From NCBI GenBank assembly GCA_031263015.1, contig JAISGN010000012.1, positions 124,001 through 188,000 on the forward strand: 64,000 bases of DNA, read 5' to 3'. The stretch's first letter is position 1, and each line of letters starts with the position of its first letter. The notes beneath the pieces were generated by a model. The model was not told the DNA's origin. It made no database searches and was given only the letters and a program-made list of their open reading frames with translations. Positions 9,165 to 18,055 of the stretch are shown one piece after another. The translations under genes were made by a program, and so were the position numbers. This DNA is from Bacteroidales bacterium (GTDB lineage Bacteria; Bacteroidota; Bacteroidia; Bacteroidales; P3).

Positions 9165-9183
9165 AAAGCATAATATTAGCCTG

Positions 9184-9191
9184 CAAAGATA
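9184..9191 (-). promoter_or_regulatory. -7 element TATCTTTG for dnaB
   Basis: TATCTTTG on the minus strand, 19 nt before ATG 9164. Confidence 0.65.
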
Positions 9192-9209
9192 CAATAAAAA
9201 AAACTTCCG

Positions 9210-9217
9210 TACCTTTG
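9210..9217 (+). promoter_or_regulatory. -7 element TACCTTTG for purB
   Basis: TACCTTTG on the plus strand 24 nt before the purB ATG; back to back with the dnaB promoter. Confidence 0.65.
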
Positions 9218-9241
9218 CAAACCTAAAATAAAACTACCGAA

Positions 9242-10597
9242 ATGAAAAACCAATTAAATGCAATCACGCCTATTGACGGCAGATACAGACAACAGGTTGA
9301 GCCTTTGGCACTTTACTTTTCAGAAGAGGCACTTATACGCTACAGAACAAGGATAGAGATAGAGTATTTTATCGCTTTGTGCGAGCAAAACTTGCCTCAA
9401 TTGAGCGATTTTCCCAAAACACAATACGATAACTTGCGAAAGATATATCGGGATTTTGATACCGCTGACGCCGAAGAGGTTAAGGATATAGAGAAAACAA
9501 CTAACCACGACGTGAAAGCAGTAGAGTATTTCATCAAGCGGCGTTTTGATGCCCTGAAACTTGACAAATACAAGGAATTCATTCATTTCGGCTTGACATC
9601 TCAGGACATTAACAACACTGCTATGCCGCTTCTGATGAAGGAAGCCCACGAAGAGGTTTTTCTTCCCTTACTTGACCAGGTCTTAAACCTCATAAGAGAC
9701 AAGGCGGATGAATGGAAAAACATTCCGATGCTTGCTCACACGCACGGGCAACCTGCTTCCCCGACCTTGTTAGGAAAGGAGATGAGGGTGTTTGCCTATC
9801 GCATTGAGCAGCAACTTGCTTACTTTGCATTCATTCCTTTTTCGGCTAAATTCGGAGGAGCAACCGGCAATTTCAATGCTCATCACGTTGCCTTCCCATC
9901 AACTGACTGGGTGGCGTTTGCAAACAATTTCGTTGCAAGTCTTGGTTTGGAGCGTTCGCTATTTACTACCCAGATAGAGAATTACGACAATATGGCTGCG
10001 TATTTTGATAACATTCGCCGCATCAATACTATCCTTATTGACTTTTGCAGGGATGTGTGGTCTTATATCTCAATGAACTACTTCAAACAGAAGATTAAGG
10101 AGGGTGAAGTAGGCTCTTCGGCTATGCCTCACAAGGTTAATCCTATTGATTTTGAGAATGCGGAGGGCAATCTTGGCGTTTCCAATGCGTTACTCTTGCA
10201 TCTGGCGACCAAATTGCCGCTTTCACGCCTGCAAAGAGACCTTACCGACTCCACCGTCAGCCGCAACATCGGAGTGCCTCTTGCTCACAGTGTCATAGCC
10301 TTTCGTTCGCTTATAAAGGGAATCAACAAACTGATTCTTAATGAGAAGGTTCTTGACAATGATTTGAACGAAAACTGGGCTGTTGTCGCAGAAGCCTTGC
10401 AGACTATTTTGAGAAGCATCAACTATCCTCAACCTTACGAGACCTTGAAGGCTCTTACGCGCACCAATTCGCAAGTTACAAGGCAGACCATTGCCGATTT
10501 CGTTGATACCTTGCAAATTCCCGACGATGTAAAAGCAAGGATGAAGGCGATAACTCCTCAAAACTATGTCGGCGTATATGGTTCTGATGGGTTGTAA
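9242..10597 (+). CDS. purB: Adenylosuccinate lyase
   Basis: Fumarase/aspartase-superfamily lyase that acts twice in purine synthesis (SAICAR to AICAR, adenylosuccinate to AMP). 451 residues, normal length. Visible motifs: K-T-T-N-H-D-V-K-A-V-E-Y and F-G-L-T-S-Q-D-I-N-N-T-A, A-H-T-H-G-Q-P-A-S-P, and the signature loop G-S-S-A-M-P-H-K-V-N-P-I-D-F-E with the catalytic Ser. The protein ends G-V-Y-G-S-D-G-L. The DNA for this ending is copied twice downstream (11914 and 13093) at the head of duplicated units that carry TPR genes, so purB marks the original site from which the neighbouring cluster expanded. Confidence 0.97.
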   Translation: MKNQLNAITPIDGRYRQQVEPLALYFSEEALIRYRTRIEIEYFIALCEQNLPQLSDFPKTQYDNLRKIYRDFDTADAEEVKDIEKTTNHDVKAVEYFIKRRFDALKLDKYKEFIHFGLTSQDINNTAMPLLMKEAHEEVFLPLLDQVLNLIRDKADEWKNIPMLAHTHGQPASPTLLGKEMRVFAYRIEQQLAYFAFIPFSAKFGGATGNFNAHHVAFPSTDWVAFANNFVASLGLERSLFTTQIENYDNMAAYFDNIRRINTILIDFCRDVWSYISMNYFKQKIKEGEVGSSAMPHKVNPIDFENAEGNLGVSNALLLHLATKLPLSRLQRDLTDSTVSRNIGVPLAHSVIAFRSLIKGINKLILNEKVLDNDLNENWAVVAEALQTILRSINYPQPYETLKALTRTNSQVTRQTIADFVDTLQIPDDVKARMKAITPQNYVGVYGSDGL

Positions 10598-10818
10598 CCT
10601 AATTTCCTAATCTTTAAATCTTTATTTCGTTCTGCTAAACCTTTACTTCATCTTTCCCAAACCTCATTTCAACAACATAAATCTTCGTATTGTGCGGACG
10701 TTATTTGACTATATTTTTATAGGATTTGACTTCATTTTCCTAAAACTTGACTTCATCAGCGTAAAACGGCGTTTCGTTAAATTCTTGTAAGCGTTGGTGG
10801 TATTGAATTGATTTTTTA

Positions 10819-10826
10819 TAACTTTG
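10819..10826 (+). promoter_or_regulatory. -7 element TAACTTTG, first TPR gene
   Basis: TAACTTTG 39 nt before ATG 10866; a TTG at 10794-10796 lies 22 nt upstream as a possible -33 element. Confidence 0.6.
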
Positions 10827-10865
10827 CAACTTGATACTATAAAGTTAAAACATAATTCAATCGGT

Positions 10866-11906
10866 ATGAAATTTCACAATATTATTAGAATGTTTGCTTT
10901 GATTCTCTCTATTCTTGCTTGTGTTGCAGCGGAATGCGAGAACACGAATACAATGCTTGCTTCGGACAAAATATTTTCCGACAACAGGGAAACAATAGCA
11001 AACATCAACGAACCTGATACCAACTCTAAAACTGCCGAAGAGTGGTTTTGGAAAGGTATTGAGGTGTTTCATAATGCGGATTACAAGAACGCAATAAAAT
11101 ATTTTGAGAAAACCATAGCATTAAAGCCCGATTTAGCAGAAGCATACTACAATATGGGAATTGCTTATTATGATTGGAATGGACAATATGAGAAAGCGAT
11201 AGAATATTATAATAAAGCAGTAGCATTAAATCCTAATTATGCAGATGCATACCTCAATATGGGAATTGCTTATGCTGATTGGAACGGACAATATGAGAAA
11301 GCAATAAAATGTTATAAGAAAGCAATAGAATTAAATCCCAATGATGCGGACTCATACAACAGTATGGGACTGGCTTATATGGATTGGAAGGGACAATATG
11401 AGAAAGCAATTGAATATTATAAGAAAGCAATTGAGTTAAATCCCAATTTAGCAGACGCATACTACAATATGGGATTGGCTTATGTTAATTGGAACTCACA
11501 ATATAAGGAAGCAACAGAATGTTGGCAAAAAGCAATAGGGTTAAATCCCGATTTAGCGGAAGCATACTTAATGATGGGAGTTGCTTATAGTGATTGGAAG
11601 GGGGAATATGAGAAAGCGATAGAATATTATCAGAAAGCAATAGACTTAAAGCCTGATTTAGCCGTAGCATACTACAATATGGGAAATGCTTATGTTGCTT
11701 GGAACTCTCAATTTGATAAAGCGATAGAATGTTGGCAAAAAGCAGTAGAATTAAATCACGATTATGCAGAAGCATACTTCAATATGGGAATGGCTTATGA
11801 AGGAATAGGAGATAAAGAGAAGGCAATAGAATGTTATAAGAAAGCAGCACAACTCGGAGATAAAGATGCACAAGAAGAATTAAAGCGAGTAGGGGTATCT
11901 TGGTAA
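10866..11906 (+). CDS. Secreted TPR protein, paralog 1
   Basis: 346-residue protein. ATG 10866 is chosen because it starts a signal peptide (M-K-F-H-N-I-I-R-M-F-A-L-I-L-S-I-L-A-C-V-A-A); the longer TTG frame begins inside the TAACTTTG promoter. A Cys in I-L-A-C could make it a lipoprotein, but the lipobox is poor. Residues from about 60 hold eight tetratricopeptide repeats; six are 35 residues long, one more than the standard 34, with a D/N-W-N-G-Q-Y loop, giving near-identical 105-bp DNA repeats that could slip in copy number. The tail is A-A-Q-L-G-D-K-D-A-Q...G-V-S-W. TPRs bind proteins or peptides; the partner is unknown. Paralogs follow at 12192 and 13371. Confidence 0.8.
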   Translation: MKFHNIIRMFALILSILACVAAECENTNTMLASDKIFSDNRETIANINEPDTNSKTAEEWFWKGIEVFHNADYKNAIKYFEKTIALKPDLAEAYYNMGIAYYDWNGQYEKAIEYYNKAVALNPNYADAYLNMGIAYADWNGQYEKAIKCYKKAIELNPNDADSYNSMGLAYMDWKGQYEKAIEYYKKAIELNPNLADAYYNMGLAYVNWNSQYKEATECWQKAIGLNPDLAEAYLMMGVAYSDWKGEYEKAIEYYQKAIDLKPDLAVAYYNMGNAYVAWNSQFDKAIECWQKAVELNHDYAEAYFNMGMAYEGIGDKEKAIECYKKAAQLGDKDAQEELKRVGVSW

Positions 11907-12144
11907 GTAATATTGTCGGCGTATATGGTTCTGATGGATTGTAATCTAATTCCCTAATCTTTAAATCTTTATTTCGCTATGCTAAACCTTTACTTTATCT
12001 TTCCCAAACCTCATTTCAACAACGCAAATCTTCGTATTGTGCGGACGTTATTTGACTATATTTTCCTAAAACTTGCTTTCATCGGCGTAAAACGGCGTTT
12101 CGTTAAATTCTTGTAAGCGTTGGTGATATTGAATTGATTTTTTA

Positions 12145-12152
12145 TAACTTTG
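12145..12152 (+). promoter_or_regulatory. -7 element TAACTTTG, second TPR gene
   Basis: Duplicate of the promoter before paralog 1; 39 nt before ATG 12192. Confidence 0.6.
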
Positions 12153-12191
12153 CAACTTGATACTATAAAGTTATAACATAATTCAATCGGT

Positions 12192-13085
12192 ATGAGATTT
12201 CACAATATTATTAGAATATTTGCTTTGGTTTTCTCTGTTTTTGCTTGTGTGGCAGCACAATGCGAGAACACGAACACAATGCTTGCTTCGGATAAAATAT
12301 TTTCCGATAACAGGGAAACAATAGCAAGCCTTAACGAACCTGATACCAACTCTCAAACTGCCTATGGATGGCTTATGGAAGGTTTTTTTGCATATCATAG
12401 TAAGGAATATGAGAAAGCGATAGAATATTATAGCAAAGCAATAGAATTAGAGCCTAATTATACGGACGCATACTGGAGAATGGGACATGTTTATGCTGAT
12501 TGGAACGGACAATATGAGAAAGCGATAGAATGTTATAAGAAAGCCGTAGAATTAGAGCCCGATTATGCGAACGCATACTTCGATATGGGAATTGCTTATA
12601 AGAATTGGAACGGACAATATGAGAAAGCAATAGAATGTTTGCAAAAGGCAATAGAATTAAATCCTAATTTTGCACAAGCATACTTCAATATGGGGTTGGT
12701 TTATATGGATTTGAACGGGCAATATGAGAAAGCAGTCAAATGTTTTAAGAAAGCCATAGCAGTAAAGCCTAATTGGGGGAAAGCATACTTCAATATGGGA
12801 AATGCTTATGCTGATTGGAATGGACAATATAAGAAAGCAATTAAATATTATAAGAAAGCAATTAAATGCTATAAGGAAGCAATTAAATATCGTAATGGAC
12901 TAACAAAATATTTTAGAGAATTAGTAGATTCAAAACCCGATTTAGCGGAAGCATACTTCAATATGGGAGTGGCTTATTTGAAAAAAGGGGATGAAAAGCA
13001 GGCAATAGAATATTATAAGAAAGCCGCACAACTCGGAGATGAGAGTGCAAAGAATTTTTTGAAAGAGATAGGGGTATCTTGGTAA
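12192..13085 (+). CDS. Secreted TPR protein, paralog 2
   Basis: 297 residues. The first ~60 residues (signal peptide and the C-E-N-T-N-T-M-L-A-S-D-K-I-F-S-D-N-R-E-T-I-A spacer) are nearly identical to paralogs 1 and 3, then sequence diverges faster. It has about six TPRs, mostly of the 35-residue D-W-N-G-Q-Y type. One late repeat is expanded by K-K-A-I-K-C-Y-K-E-A-I-K, an internal duplication of the second helix. The C-terminal helix A-A-Q-L-G-D-E-S-A-K ends in G-V-S-W, as in paralog 1. Promoter and leader are duplicated copies, so the paralogs are probably expressed together. Function unknown. Confidence 0.8.
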   Translation: MRFHNIIRIFALVFSVFACVAAQCENTNTMLASDKIFSDNRETIASLNEPDTNSQTAYGWLMEGFFAYHSKEYEKAIEYYSKAIELEPNYTDAYWRMGHVYADWNGQYEKAIECYKKAVELEPDYANAYFDMGIAYKNWNGQYEKAIECLQKAIELNPNFAQAYFNMGLVYMDLNGQYEKAVKCFKKAIAVKPNWGKAYFNMGNAYADWNGQYKKAIKYYKKAIKCYKEAIKYRNGLTKYFRELVDSKPDLAEAYFNMGVAYLKKGDEKQAIEYYKKAAQLGDESAKNFLKEIGVSW

Positions 13086-13323
13086 GTAATATTATCGGCG
13101 TATATGGTTCTGATGGGCTGTAACCTAATTTCCTAATCCTTAAATCTTTATTTCATTCTGCTAAACCTTTACTTCATCTTTCCCAAACCTCATTATCTTA
13201 CCTAAAATGTTCGTGTCGCACGAACGTTATTTGACTATATTTTCCTAAAATTTGCTTTCATCGGCGTAAAACGGCGTTTCGTTAAATTCTTGTAAGCGTT
13301 GGTGGTATTGAATTGATTTTTTA

Positions 13324-13331
13324 TAACTTTG
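13324..13331 (+). promoter_or_regulatory. -7 element TAACTTTG, third TPR gene
   Basis: Third copy of the same promoter; 39 nt before ATG 13371. Confidence 0.6.
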
Positions 13332-13370
13332 CAACTTGATACTATAAAGTTAAGACATAATTCAATCGGT

Positions 13371-15890
13371 ATGAAATTTCACAATATTATTAGAATGTTT
13401 GCTTTGGCTCTCTCTGTTTTTGCTTGTGTTGCAGCACAATGCGAGAACACGAACACAATGCTTGCTTCGGACAAAATATTTTCCGATAACCGGGAAACAA
13501 TAGCAAACCTTAACGAACCTGATACCAACTCTCAAACTGCCGAAGAGTGGTTTTGGAAAGGTATTGAGGTGTTTCATAATGCGGATTACAAGAACGCAAT
13601 AGAATATTTTAAGAAAGCCATAGAATTAAAGCCTGATTATGCGGACGCATATTTCAATATGGGAGTGGCTTATTATGATTGGGACGGACAATATGAGAAA
13701 TCCATAGAATGTTATAAGAAAGCCGTAGTATTAAATCATAATTATGCGGACGCATACTGCAATATGGGAATTGCTTATACTGATTGGAAGGGACAATATG
13801 AGAAAGCAATTGAATGTTATCAGAAAGCAATAGTATTAAATCCTAATTATGCAGACGCATACTGCAATATGGGAATTGTTTATGCTGATTGGAAAAGAGA
13901 ATATGAGAAAGCAATAGAATGTTATAAGAAGGCAATAGAATTAAAGCCTGATTTGCCAGTAGCATTCTTCAATATGGGAAATAGTTATCGTAAATGGAAC
14001 AGACAATATGAGAAAGCAATAGAGTGTTATGAGAAGGCAATAGAATTAAAGCCCGATTATGTAATAGCATACGACAATATGGGGGGCGTTTATTATATTT
14101 GGAATAAACAATATAAGAGTGCGATAGAATGTTATGAGAAAGCAATAAAGTGTTATGAGAAAAAAATAGAATTAAATCCTAATTTGGCGAGTACATACGT
14201 CAATATGGGAAATGCTTATGCTAATTGGAACGGACAATATGAGAAAGCAATAGAATGTTATAAGAATGCAATAGAATGTTATCCGCAAGAAATAGCATAT
14301 AAGCCCTATTTGGCGGATGCATACTGCAATATGGGGCTTGCTTATCTAATTGGTACAAAACAATACGAGCAAGCGATAGAATATTTTAAGGAAGCAATAA
14401 AATATTATGAGGAAACCGAAAAATCAAATCCTAATCTGGCGTCTGCATACGGCAATATAGGAGTCGCTTATCATTCTTGGAACGGACAATATGAGGAAGC
14501 AATAAAATGGTATAAGAAAGTCATAAAATTAAATCAGAATGATGCACAAGCATACTTAAATATAGGGAATGCTTATTATGATTGGAACGAACAATATGAG
14601 AAAGCAATAGAATGGTATCAGAAAGCAATAGGCAAAAATAGAGATTACGTGTTAGCATACGGCAATATGGGGGTTGCTTATGCTGAACTTGGGGAGATAG
14701 ATGCAGCAGTTGAAAATCTAATAAAAGGAAAGGCTAAATTATTAGATGTTATTATTAACGTAAAACATAAAGGGAATGCATTTGAAGTTTGCAAAAAGTT
14801 ACCAGTGAATAAAGATACTGACCCTTTTTTCAGCAAAGAAACTGAAGGAATTGAGGATAAAGAACCGTATAAAGATGTTTATATTCAGTCTTTGCTGATA
14901 ATGAAGGAAGTATTTGTAGAGATGAAAGACAAAAAGGATGATTATGAAAATGCCTTTGCTCACTATACCAAATTGGATGCGGCTCGGAAGTTGATGGAAG
15001 GGGAGAAGGGGCTTTGGCTTGGCATTTCCAATACCATGAATGACCCTTCCGAAGGGCGGACTCTTCTTGAATGGCTTGGGATAGAGCAAAAGAAGGGAGC
15101 GTTATCCGATGATTATTCCGCCTTTCTTGCTTCTTTCTCCTTCAACACTGATAACCTTAATCAGTTTCGGCTTTATGGTAAAAACAAAGAAGGTAAGGAG
15201 GCGACAGGTGCAAGCATTGTGGTGAATAAATCGTTTTTCAAAGATACGTTAGACCAAATCATATATTCAATGTCTAATATTGAAAACCCCAAAGAGGAAA
15301 CTATCAATACAAAAATAGAGGAGCGACCACAATATCCTCTTTTCCGCTGCATATATATTGACCCTAAAACCGGCTTTGTTGAGTCCATAGGTCATAAAGA
15401 CTCTTATATATTAATGAATGAAAATAAAGACGATATTGATGCTTGCAAAGATAGAATTAAAGAGTACGAAAAAAAAATTAAAGAAAGAAAAGAGAATGTT
15501 CAAACAAAATTAGATAAGCTAAAAAAGGCGATAGATAAGTATAGAAATGAGATAGAAGATTGGGATGATAAGGTTGTGGGCAGATTGTTGTTGAATTTAC
15601 GTTATTTGGTTAAGCACGTAGCGTTCAAAGAGGAGCAAGAGTGCCGCATAATTCAGGTAGCAACGTTGCAAAATAAAGACAGAGTGAAACAGGATAAGGA
15701 AAAAGGAGAACAGGATGCGGAAAAAGAGAGAACATATATTGAATATAATGCAATGAGTCCAAGTACCGATAGAATTATTTTTGCTCCTATGACTGCCGAA
15801 AAGGATATGGCTGTGTTTAGAAACTGGTTATATTACAACGTAAAGAAGAAAATAGAGGTTGAAAAGAGCGAATTGCCGTATTCTTCTTAA
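13371..15890 (+). CDS. Secreted TPR protein with C-terminal DUF2971-like domain, paralog 3
   Basis: 839 residues from ATG 13371 (the TTG frame from 13329 starts inside the promoter). Signal peptide and spacer match paralogs 1 and 2. About twelve TPRs span residues 60-480, many of 35 residues with W-N-G-Q-Y loops. The rest is a different domain. It has A-H-Y-T-K-L near residue 531, L-W-L-G-I-S-N-T-M-N-D-P-S-E-G, A-S-F-S-F-N-T-D-N-L-N-Q-F-R-L-Y-G, and E-E-Q-E-C-R-I-I at 754-761. This order (H-Y-T, N-D-P-x-E, S-F-S...L-Y-G, E-x-E-x-R) is that of DUF2971. A coiled-coil-like Lys/Glu segment (about 700-745) interrupts it. DUF2971 has no settled activity. A signal peptide on a DUF2971 protein is unusual in my experience and worth checking. 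Paralogs 1 and 2 lack this domain. Confidence 0.75.
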   Translation: MKFHNIIRMFALALSVFACVAAQCENTNTMLASDKIFSDNRETIANLNEPDTNSQTAEEWFWKGIEVFHNADYKNAIEYFKKAIELKPDYADAYFNMGVAYYDWDGQYEKSIECYKKAVVLNHNYADAYCNMGIAYTDWKGQYEKAIECYQKAIVLNPNYADAYCNMGIVYADWKREYEKAIECYKKAIELKPDLPVAFFNMGNSYRKWNRQYEKAIECYEKAIELKPDYVIAYDNMGGVYYIWNKQYKSAIECYEKAIKCYEKKIELNPNLASTYVNMGNAYANWNGQYEKAIECYKNAIECYPQEIAYKPYLADAYCNMGLAYLIGTKQYEQAIEYFKEAIKYYEETEKSNPNLASAYGNIGVAYHSWNGQYEEAIKWYKKVIKLNQNDAQAYLNIGNAYYDWNEQYEKAIEWYQKAIGKNRDYVLAYGNMGVAYAELGEIDAAVENLIKGKAKLLDVIINVKHKGNAFEVCKKLPVNKDTDPFFSKETEGIEDKEPYKDVYIQSLLIMKEVFVEMKDKKDDYENAFAHYTKLDAARKLMEGEKGLWLGISNTMNDPSEGRTLLEWLGIEQKKGALSDDYSAFLASFSFNTDNLNQFRLYGKNKEGKEATGASIVVNKSFFKDTLDQIIYSMSNIENPKEETINTKIEERPQYPLFRCIYIDPKTGFVESIGHKDSYILMNENKDDIDACKDRIKEYEKKIKERKENVQTKLDKLKKAIDKYRNEIEDWDDKVVGRLLLNLRYLVKHVAFKEEQECRIIQVATLQNKDRVKQDKEKGEQDAEKERTYIEYNAMSPSTDRIIFAPMTAEKDMAVFRNWLYYNVKKKIEVEKSELPYSS

Positions 15891-15913
15891 ACATCAATGG
15901 TTGGCAAATGGCA

Positions 15914-15946
15914 TTTGCGGCAGATAAAAGAAAATTCGTACTTTTG
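15914..15946 (+). promoter_or_regulatory. Promoter TTTG-N21-TACTTTTG
   Basis: TTTG at 15914-15917 and TACTTTTG at 15939-15946, the full Bacteroidota -33/-7 arrangement, 56 nt before the exporter ATG. Confidence 0.7.
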
Positions 15947-16002
15947 CAAACAGCATAAAAAGGAAATGTTGCTTGATAGCATGACAGCCAAGACAAACAC
16001 AG

Positions 16003-17829
16003 ATGAACAATAACGAAGTAAGGCGATTTACAAACAGGTTTTTGAAGCCGTATATCGGCAATGCAATATTGTTCTTCCTTTTGACTGTGTTGGCGACAGC
16101 CTTTTCCGTTGCGTCAATATTTTCTGTCGGCAACTTCTTACAAATACTCTTCGGCACCGATTCGCAGTTGCCGACCGCCGCTCCTTCGTTTGCGGAAGAT
16201 GTTATGGCACAAATCTACAATCAAATCATTATTTACGGCAAGGTGAATGCGCTTTGGATTTTTTCTTTGCTCATATTCGGCATCTATTTCCTCAAAGACC
16301 TTTTCACCTTCCTTGCTATGTATCTCATATCTTCAACCCGCAACAGAATAATACGCAACATCCGCAACACTCTTTTCAAACAATACACCAATCTTTCCAT
16401 TGCTTTCCTGTCCCGTTATCGGAAAGGAGACCTGCTAACCCGCATAAACACTGACGCAATAGAGTATGACGAGAACGTCTTAAAGTCTTTGCAGTCGTTG
16501 GTGTCGGGCTTTGTGATGATTATTATCTATCTTGGCACTCTGCTTTACATTGATTGGCAACTCACACTCTTGACTTTGGTGATTTTTCCTGTCTTTTCGG
16601 CATTGGTTTCGCTCATAAGCCGTAAGTTGAGACGAGATTCCAAGACGCTACAACAAAAATCCGCATTCCTGACCTCAATGATTGAGGAGACGATATCGGG
16701 TTTGAAAATCATTAAATCCTTCACTGCCATTGACATAATGAACAATCGTTTCCGTCATTTCAACAATTCATACACCAGATTGAGGAATAAGGTTTATAGA
16801 AGGGTGGATATGGCTTCTCCTCAGAGCGAATTCTTCGGTAATGTGATGGTTATCGGTTTGCTTCTCTTGGGTTCGCAACGCATAATCAGCGTTACGCCGA
16901 CTTTAAGTGCCGAGATGTTTATCGTTTATCTGATTATGTTTGCCTTAATCATTAAACCGGCAAAAGATATCGCCACTTCGTTTTTCAATATTCGCAAAGG
17001 AACGGGATGCGTTAGCCGTATGAATGAGATATTGCTTGCGGATAACTACATAAAAGAGCCTAAAACGGCGTCAATGTTTCCTTCACTCACAACAGGGATA
17101 CGTTTTGAGGATGTGTGTTTTGAATATAATGACGGCATACCTGTTTTGCGAAACATCAATATAACGTTTGAGGCGAACAAAACGACCGCTATCGTTGGTG
17201 CATCGGGCTCAGGGAAGAGTACTCTGATAGATTTGATTCCTAAATTCTATTCTCCGCAAAGCGGAAGCATATTCTTTGATGGTGTAAGCATAGAAGACCT
17301 TGCTGCAAAGGACATCCGTTCGCATATTGCAATGGTTACACAGGACACTATATTGTTTAATGACAGCGTTGCAGCCAATATATCTTTCGGAAGCAACGAT
17401 TACAGCCGTGAAGAGATTGTTCGTGCCGCCAAAATAGCCAATGCCGAAGAGTTTATCCTCAATCTGCCGCAGGGATACGACACAATAATAGGGGATAGGG
17501 GCAATACGCTTTCGGGAGGTCAAAGACAACGATTGTCTATCGCCCGAGCAGTGTTGCGGAATGCCGATATATTGATATTGGATGAGGCAACATCGGCGTT
17601 GGACACTGCAAGCGAGCGTCTTGTGCAGGAAGCAATCAACCGAGTTACTACAAACAGGACGGCAATCGTCATTGCACATCGCCTTTCTACTATAATAGCC
17701 GCCGATAAGATTATTGTGATGGATAAAGGTGAGATAAAAGAAGTAGGCAATCACCAATCGCTTTACGCAAAAGGCGGAATATACACACATCTTTGCGATT
17801 TGCAGAATTACTCTTTGACAAACGTATGA
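16003..17829 (+). CDS. ABC exporter, fused permease and ATPase (MsbA/lipid-A type)
   Basis: 608-residue half-transporter that would work as a homodimer in the inner membrane. Residues about 20-320 are the six-helix type I exporter domain; 345-608 is the nucleotide-binding domain with Walker A G-A-S-G-S-G-K-S-T, Q-loop V-T-Q-D, signature L-S-G-G-Q-R-Q-R, Walker B I-L-I-L-D-E-A-T-S-A-L-D and switch His in I-A-H-R-L-S-T-I. All catalytic residues are present. MsbA-like lipid export is plausible, but the substrate cannot be read from sequence. It has its own promoter; no partner gene is adjacent. Confidence 0.88.
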   Translation: MNNNEVRRFTNRFLKPYIGNAILFFLLTVLATAFSVASIFSVGNFLQILFGTDSQLPTAAPSFAEDVMAQIYNQIIIYGKVNALWIFSLLIFGIYFLKDLFTFLAMYLISSTRNRIIRNIRNTLFKQYTNLSIAFLSRYRKGDLLTRINTDAIEYDENVLKSLQSLVSGFVMIIIYLGTLLYIDWQLTLLTLVIFPVFSALVSLISRKLRRDSKTLQQKSAFLTSMIEETISGLKIIKSFTAIDIMNNRFRHFNNSYTRLRNKVYRRVDMASPQSEFFGNVMVIGLLLLGSQRIISVTPTLSAEMFIVYLIMFALIIKPAKDIATSFFNIRKGTGCVSRMNEILLADNYIKEPKTASMFPSLTTGIRFEDVCFEYNDGIPVLRNINITFEANKTTAIVGASGSGKSTLIDLIPKFYSPQSGSIFFDGVSIEDLAAKDIRSHIAMVTQDTILFNDSVAANISFGSNDYSREEIVRAAKIANAEEFILNLPQGYDTIIGDRGNTLSGGQRQRLSIARAVLRNADILILDEATSALDTASERLVQEAINRVTTNRTAIVIAHRLSTIIAADKIIVMDKGEIKEVGNHQSLYAKGGIYTHLCDLQNYSLTNV

Positions 17830-17938
17830 AGCAAAGCAGCAATCAGATTACTATAACCTCAATAGAGATTTTTGAAGTCTGAATAAAAATTAAATATTAA
17901 CAATGATAAGAGGATGGATGTATGATTTTATTTTTTTG

Positions 17939-17946
17939 TACCTTTG
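17939..17946 (+). promoter_or_regulatory. -7 element TACCTTTG for gyrA
   Basis: TACCTTTG 109 nt before the gyrA ATG, giving a leader of about 100 nt in which I see no clear structure. Confidence 0.55.
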
Positions 17947-18055
17947 CATATCGTTTTGGTAAGCAAGAAATAGGTTTAATGCTTAACTATAAGAGATTTG
18001 TGTAACCAAAACAACCGAACTTAAAAGATTTTTAGAACAAATACATAACTAATAA

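Larger units (their letters stand above)
10567..13370 (+). repeat. Tandem duplication units carrying the purB tail, a leader and a TPR gene
   Basis: A homologous block begins at 10567 (within the last 31 bp of purB), 11914 and 13093. Each block includes the purB-tail copy, ~250-300 bp of leader (with the word AAAACGGCGTTTCGTT at 10763, 12089 and 13268 and a TAACTTTG promoter) and the signal-peptide start of a TPR gene. Unit lengths are 1347 and 1179 bp; the third unit runs into the longest gene. The gene-free leaders (10598-10865, 11907-12191, 13086-13370) hold nothing else that I can recognise. Confidence 0.85.
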
